47,137 nucleotides of DNA from Mesorhizobium kowhaii (GTDB taxonomy: Bacteria > Pseudomonadota > Alphaproteobacteria > Rhizobiales > Rhizobiaceae). Shown here piece after piece: positions 45,294 through 47,137 of this stretch (position 1 is the stretch's first letter; the number at the start of each line of letters is the position of its first letter). Position numbers and translations under genes: made by a program. Below the pieces are notes generated by a model. It had not been told where the DNA came from and made no database searches. It saw only the letters and a list, made by a program, of their open reading frames with translations. Location of the stretch: positions 1 through 47,137 of the forward strand of contig NZ_MZXV01000043.1 of assembly GCF_003253745.1 (NCBI RefSeq), read 5' to 3'.

Positions 45294-46706
45294 ATGAACA
45301 GCCTGATCGGCCAATTCGACATTTCAGACGATCGCATCAAGCAGATCGTCGCCAACACCATCAACGGCGCCGACGACGGCGAACTGTTCCTCGAATACAG
45401 CGAGAGCGAAGCGCTGATGTTCGACAACGGCCGGCTGAAGACCGCCAACTTCAACACCGACCAGGGGTTTGGCCTTCGTGCCGTGGCCGGCGAAGCCAGC
45501 GGCTATGCCCATTCCAGCGATTTGTCCGAGGCTTCGCTGCTGCGCGCCGCCGACGCCGTTTCAACCGTCAAGGGCGGCTATTCCGGCACGCTGGCCGCAG
45601 CGCCCGCCCGTACCAACCGCCGTCTCTATGGCGACGAGAATCCGATCCCCTCGCCCTCCTTCGAGGCCAAGGCAAAGCTCCTGCAGGAAATCGACGCCTG
45701 GCTGCGCGCCGAGGATCCGCGCGTGCGCCAGGTTTCGGCCTCGCTGACCTCATCCTGGCAACATGTCGAGATCGTGCGCGCCGATGGCCAGGTGGTGCGC
45801 GACATCCGCCCCTTGGTCAGGGTCAGCGTTTCGGTCGTCGTCGGCGATGGCGACCGCCAGGAGAGCGGGTCGTACGGCATGGGCGGACGCAAGGCCTTCG
45901 GCGACTTCCTTGTCGAGGACAGCTGGAGGCACGCGGCCAAGGAGGCGCTGAGGCAAGCGCTGGTCAATCTTGAGGCCATACCAGCGCCGGCCGGCACTTT
46001 CGACATCGTGCTCTCCAGCGGCTGGCCGGGCGTCATGCTACACGAGGCCGTCGGCCATGGGCTCGAAGGTGACTTCAACCGCAAGAAGACCTCGGCCTTC
46101 GCCGGCCTGCTGGGCCAGCAGGTCGCCGCCAAGGGAGTGACTGTCGTCGACGACGGCACCATGCCGGAGCGGCGCGGTTCGCTGACCGTCGATGATGAAG
46201 GGACACCTACAGCCCGCAACGTGCTGATCGAGGACGGCAAACTGGTCGGCTACATGCAGGATCGCCAGAATGCCCGGCTGATGGGCATGAAGGCCACCGG
46301 CAACGGTCGGCGCGAAGGCTATGCCCACCAGCCGATGCCGCGCATGACCAACACCTTTATGACGGCGGGCGACATGGAACCGGACGAAATCATCGCCTCG
46401 GTCAAGAACGGTATCTATGCCGTGTCCTTCGGCGGTGGCCAGGTTGACATCACCTCGGGCAAATTCGTGTTCGGCTGCACCGAGGCCTACATGATCGAGA
46501 ACGGCAAGGTGACGCACCCGATCAAGGGCGCCATGCTGATCGGCAACGGGCCGGATGCCATGCACCGCGTTTCCATGATCGGCAACGACATGAAGCTCGA
46601 TACCGGCATCGGCATGTGCGGCAAGGCGGGACAGGGCGTGCCGGTCGGCGTCGGCCAGCCGCATTTGCGCATGAACCAGATGACGGTGGGCGGCACGCGG
46701 GTTTGA
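45294..46706 (+). CDS. tldD: Metalloprotease TldD
   Basis: A 470-residue zinc protease subunit which, with TldE/PmbA, degrades peptides and matures modified peptides. The metal motif HExxxH is in MLHEAVGHGLEGD (H250, E251, H255), with the downstream cysteine in KFVFGCTEAYMIENG. Other signatures are GFGLRAVAG, the nucleophile-side GRREGYAHQPMPRMTNTF, and MIGNDMKLDTGIGMCGKAGQGVPVGVGQP. TldE is not in the window. The ATG at 45294 is preceded by GAAGGGC. It heads towards the antitoxin gene. Confidence 0.96.
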   Translation: MNSLIGQFDISDDRIKQIVANTINGADDGELFLEYSESEALMFDNGRLKTANFNTDQGFGLRAVAGEASGYAHSSDLSEASLLRAADAVSTVKGGYSGTLAAAPARTNRRLYGDENPIPSPSFEAKAKLLQEIDAWLRAEDPRVRQVSASLTSSWQHVEIVRADGQVVRDIRPLVRVSVSVVVGDGDRQESGSYGMGGRKAFGDFLVEDSWRHAAKEALRQALVNLEAIPAPAGTFDIVLSSGWPGVMLHEAVGHGLEGDFNRKKTSAFAGLLGQQVAAKGVTVVDDGTMPERRGSLTVDDEGTPTARNVLIEDGKLVGYMQDRQNARLMGMKATGNGRREGYAHQPMPRMTNTFMTAGDMEPDEIIASVKNGIYAVSFGGGQVDITSGKFVFGCTEAYMIENGKVTHPIKGAMLIGNGPDAMHRVSMIGNDMKLDTGIGMCGKAGQGVPVGVGQPHLRMNQMTVGGTRV

Positions 46707-46734
46707 CTGGTCGGCCGATCGAGCCTTCATGGTC

Positions 46735-46777
46735 TTGAAGTCGGCGCAATCTCCAGTTATCTTACAGTTGTCTTACA
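46735..46777 (+). promoter_or_regulatory. Promoter and possible operator of the antitoxin gene
   Basis: TTGAAG at 46735-46740 and TATCTT at 46758-46763 are separated by 17 bases, a good sigma-70-type pair. The direct repeat TCTTACA at 46760-46766 and 46771-46777 overlaps the -10 box and is spaced 11 bases, about one helical turn. That is the arrangement expected if the AbrB-type antitoxin represses its own promoter, an inference from the family. Confidence 0.5.
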
Positions 46778-46793
46778 TCGGAGCCAAACTGCT

Positions 46794-47054
46794 ATGGCTG
46801 CTCCAGAAAAGCTCACAACGACCGTCTCGACCAAGGGACAGGTCATCCTGCCCAGCGCGATCCGGAAACGGAGAGAATGGGGGGCCGGAACACGCCTACA
46901 GGTCGAGGACACGTCGGAGGGCGTCCTTTTGAAACTGGCGCCGGCCTTTGCCGAGACGCGGCCAGAAGACGTATTTGCCTCTCTGCCACACAGCGGCAAG
47001 CCGAAGACACTAGAGCGGGATGAATTTAGGTTGGTACATACCCGGCCTCGGTGA
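46794..47054 (+). CDS. AbrB/MazE-type antitoxin, C-terminus altered by an insertion sequence
   Basis: An 86-residue open frame with the SpoVT/AbrB swapped-hairpin DNA-binding fold in TTVSTKGQVILPSAIRKRREWGAGTRLQVE, typical of VapB- and MazE-like antitoxins. The native-looking sequence runs to KPKTL near base 47012; from there the frame enters the end of an IS630-type element and adds about 14 foreign residues (ERDEFRLVHTRPR). The toxin-binding C-terminus is therefore lost or replaced. A toxin gene would be expected immediately downstream, beyond the insertion and the window. The ATG at 46794 follows GGAG at a long distance. Confidence 0.82.
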   Translation: MAAPEKLTTTVSTKGQVILPSAIRKRREWGAGTRLQVEDTSEGVLLKLAPAFAETRPEDVFASLPHSGKPKTLERDEFRLVHTRPR

Positions 47055-47137
47055 AGTAATTTCTGCATTCGGTTGAAGTGACGGTGCCGAGGATCTGACC
47101 GATGGCTTCGCAGACGGTCTCGACTGTTCGTCTGGCA
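47011..47137. mobile_element. IS630-family insertion sequence, one end
   Basis: The element appears to begin at TA (47011-47012), the dinucleotide target of IS630/Tc1-mariner transposons, followed by GAGCGGGATGAATTTAGG as the inverted-repeat end. The transposase 3' end lies 14 bases inside. The rest continues past the window, so the other end and the full size cannot be seen. Confidence 0.75.
47026..47137 (-). CDS. IS630-family transposase, C-terminal fragment
   Basis: The reverse strand encodes the last 37 residues of a transposase: RRTVETVCEAIGQILGT, then TECRNYFTEAGYVPT and a TAA stop at 47026-47028. The ECRNYFTEAGY ending is characteristic of IS630-family DDE transposases, which commonly close with a CANYF-NAGY-like tail. 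It is cut by the window edge, not known to be broken. The catalytic residues lie outside the window. Confidence 0.8.
   Translation of the reverse strand, partial: ARRTVETVCEAIGQILGTVTSTECRNYFTEAGYVPT

Overview
The window looks like a GC-rich alphaproteobacterial chromosome of the order Hyphomicrobiales (Rhizobiales), most likely Mesorhizobium or a close relative. This is inferred from gene content: a CcrM-type adenine methyltransferase, a tldD / ialB / coxB-coxA-ctaB-coxF-ctaG-coxC cluster, a mutY / dciA / dsbA / smc block, an ispH-thrB-rnhA operon, and RIME-like palindromic repeats typical of rhizobia. No species call is possible from the sequence alone.

Layout. 1-7.6 kb: the start of a sugar-nucleotide epimerase, the biotin transporter bioY, an MBL-fold hydrolase, a DUF1499 membrane protein, an AMP-forming acyl-CoA ligase, two small proteins (one DUF427), a secreted polysaccharide deacetylase-like protein and a family-9 glycosyltransferase. 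7.8-11.2 kb: pyruvate phosphate dikinase, whose 3' end lies inside a repeat, and a VOC-fold protein. 11.2-12.4 kb: tRNA-Gln(TTG), followed by a small, apparently AT-richer segment bounded by an imperfect copy of the tRNA 3' end and carrying one membrane-protein gene. 12.4-14.5 kb: an unusual fusion of a family-25 glycosyltransferase with an O-antigen-ligase-like membrane domain.

14.7-23.7 kb: chromosome maintenance and repair genes (smc, a DsbA-like lipoprotein, dciA-like, mutY, ccrM) with two HAD hydrolases. 23.7-30.8 kb: a lipoprotein, then a forward run of thrC, an M16 peptidase, an acetyltransferase and a large membrane EAL protein with a degenerate GGDEF. 30.8-34.1 kb: YqgE, a DsbD-N/ScsB-like redox protein, a peroxiredoxin, DUF2938 and a variant histidine phosphatase. 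34.1-43.8 kb: a long reverse-strand series reading coxB, coxA, ctaB, coxF, ctaG, coxC, then an L,D-transpeptidase, DUF983, surf1, ispH, thrB, rnhA; this combines cytochrome aa3 oxidase and its assembly factors with isoprenoid and threonine synthesis. 44.1-47.1 kb: ialB, an acetyltransferase, tldD and an AbrB/MazE-type antitoxin cut by the end of an IS630-type insertion sequence.

Most of the window is ordinary core genome. The parts worth a second look are the GT25-ligase fusion, the tRNA-Gln segment, the repeats (one supplies the C-terminus and stop codon of ppdK, and three share TAGAGC...GCTCTA ends that resemble the end of the IS630-type element), and the interrupted antitoxin. I did not see a convincing multi-gene defence system or a CRISPR array.
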